Positions 63,917-64,000 of a stretch of DNA of 64,000 bases are shown in pieces; the stretch's first letter is position 1; the number at the start of each line of letters is the position of its first letter. The position numbers and the translations under genes are program-made. The notes under the pieces were generated by a model. That model did no database searches and had not been told where the DNA came from. It saw only the letters and a list, made by a program, of their open reading frames with translations. This DNA comes from Pirellulales bacterium (GTDB lineage Bacteria > Planctomycetota > Planctomycetia > Pirellulales > JALHPA01): contig JANRLT010000007.1 of NCBI GenBank assembly GCA_033762255.1, positions 226,059 to 290,058 of the forward strand, written 5' to 3'.

Positions 63917-64000
63917 TCAGGGCTCCCCAAGTTCTTTTTTTAACTGCACGTGGTCCTGCAAGAGTTCGACGATGACCTCGTCTTTTTTGGCCAGCTTGGC
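63917..64000 (-). CDS. IS3-family transposase OrfA, C-terminal part
   Basis: The last 27 codons read AKLAKKDEVIVELLQDHVQL then KKELGEP and stop at TGA 63917-63919. This is the leucine-rich end of OrfA that dimerises the transposase. The N-terminal HTH lies outside the window. Confidence 0.75.
   Translation of the reverse strand, partial: AKLAKKDEVIVELLQDHVQLKKELGEP
63935..63941 (-). promoter_or_regulatory. Slippery A7 sequence for -1 ribosomal frameshifting
   Basis: On the minus strand OrfA reads TTA AAA AAA GAA. Slipping back one base at the A7 run joins the open OrfB frame (KKRTWGALKGVWVPHD), as in many IS3 elements. Confidence 0.75.

Larger units (their letters stand above)
62791..64000 (-). 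mobile_element. IS3-family insertion sequence, right part beyond the window
   Basis: Two overlapping frames of an IS3-type OrfAB transposase are read on the minus strand. The left boundary is uncertain; the hairpin at 62791 is the outermost structured element seen. The other end lies beyond base 64000. Confidence 0.7.

Overview
The window looks like a chromosomal segment of a planctomycete, probably from the Pirellulales or a related class; this is inferred from gene content and not tested by any search. The signs are a tandem array of DUF1559 pseudopilin-like proteins with the H-X9-DG tail motif, a PEP-CTERM protein, a PQQ-type beta-propeller protein, large proline-rich lipoprotein/TPR proteins, a GAF-HlyD fusion facing a TolC lipoprotein gene, a sugar isomerase / Gfo-Idh-MocA / phytanoyl-CoA dioxygenase cluster, and GC-rich genes separated by hairpin-rich intergenic DNA.

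Layout. 1-8.9 kb: a partial XerC/D recombinase, a TPR protein, a PQQ beta-propeller, an ABM monooxygenase, a 2-hydroxyacid dehydrogenase, a long coiled-coil protein and a small beta-barrel-like protein. 9-12.1 kb: ilvH-ilvC (branched-chain amino acids) and a BirA ligase. 12.1-15.4 kb: an accessory patch with two toxin-antitoxin modules locked into one overlapping five-gene operon, plus small hypotheticals. 15.4-22.1 kb: a PEP-CTERM protein, an RlmM-like methyltransferase, an aquaporin, a SixA-type phosphatase, an RNase HII-like protein and an orphan LolD-like ATPase, with two repeat-rich gaps. 22.2-30.2 kb: three tandem DUF1559 pseudopilins, a Bax-inhibitor-1 protein, DUF309, a CaMKII-association-domain-like protein and a fourth DUF1559 protein. 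30.3-41.4 kb: uvrA, a membrane protein, metK (GTG start), the GAF-HlyD adaptor and the divergent TolC. 41.5-46.5 kb: a decayed membrane protein gene and the sugar/oxidoreductase/dioxygenase cluster. 46.7-61 kb: a desaturase, a LamG-metallophosphatase, an AguB-like amidase, a HigBA-type module, tmk, fliS, a glycosyltransferase, a FlgI-HEAT lipoprotein and smc. 61-64 kb: a mobile-element region with a 429-bp MITE-like insertion, a broken propeller gene and an IS3-family element with a -1 frameshift signal, running off the window end.

Most genes are independent housekeeping or envelope functions. The clearest functional groupings are ilvH-ilvC, the toxin-antitoxin operon, the GAF-HlyD/TolC pair, the isomerase-dehydrogenase-dioxygenase trio and the isolated flagellar genes (fliS, FlgI-like). 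The most distinctive structural finding is that the intergenic repeat at about 15.68-15.86 kb reads as the empty-site version of the repeat at 61.08-61.68 kb, so the boundaries of the 429-bp insertion can be seen within the window itself. Several families of small hairpins with paired changes in both stem arms are scattered between genes.
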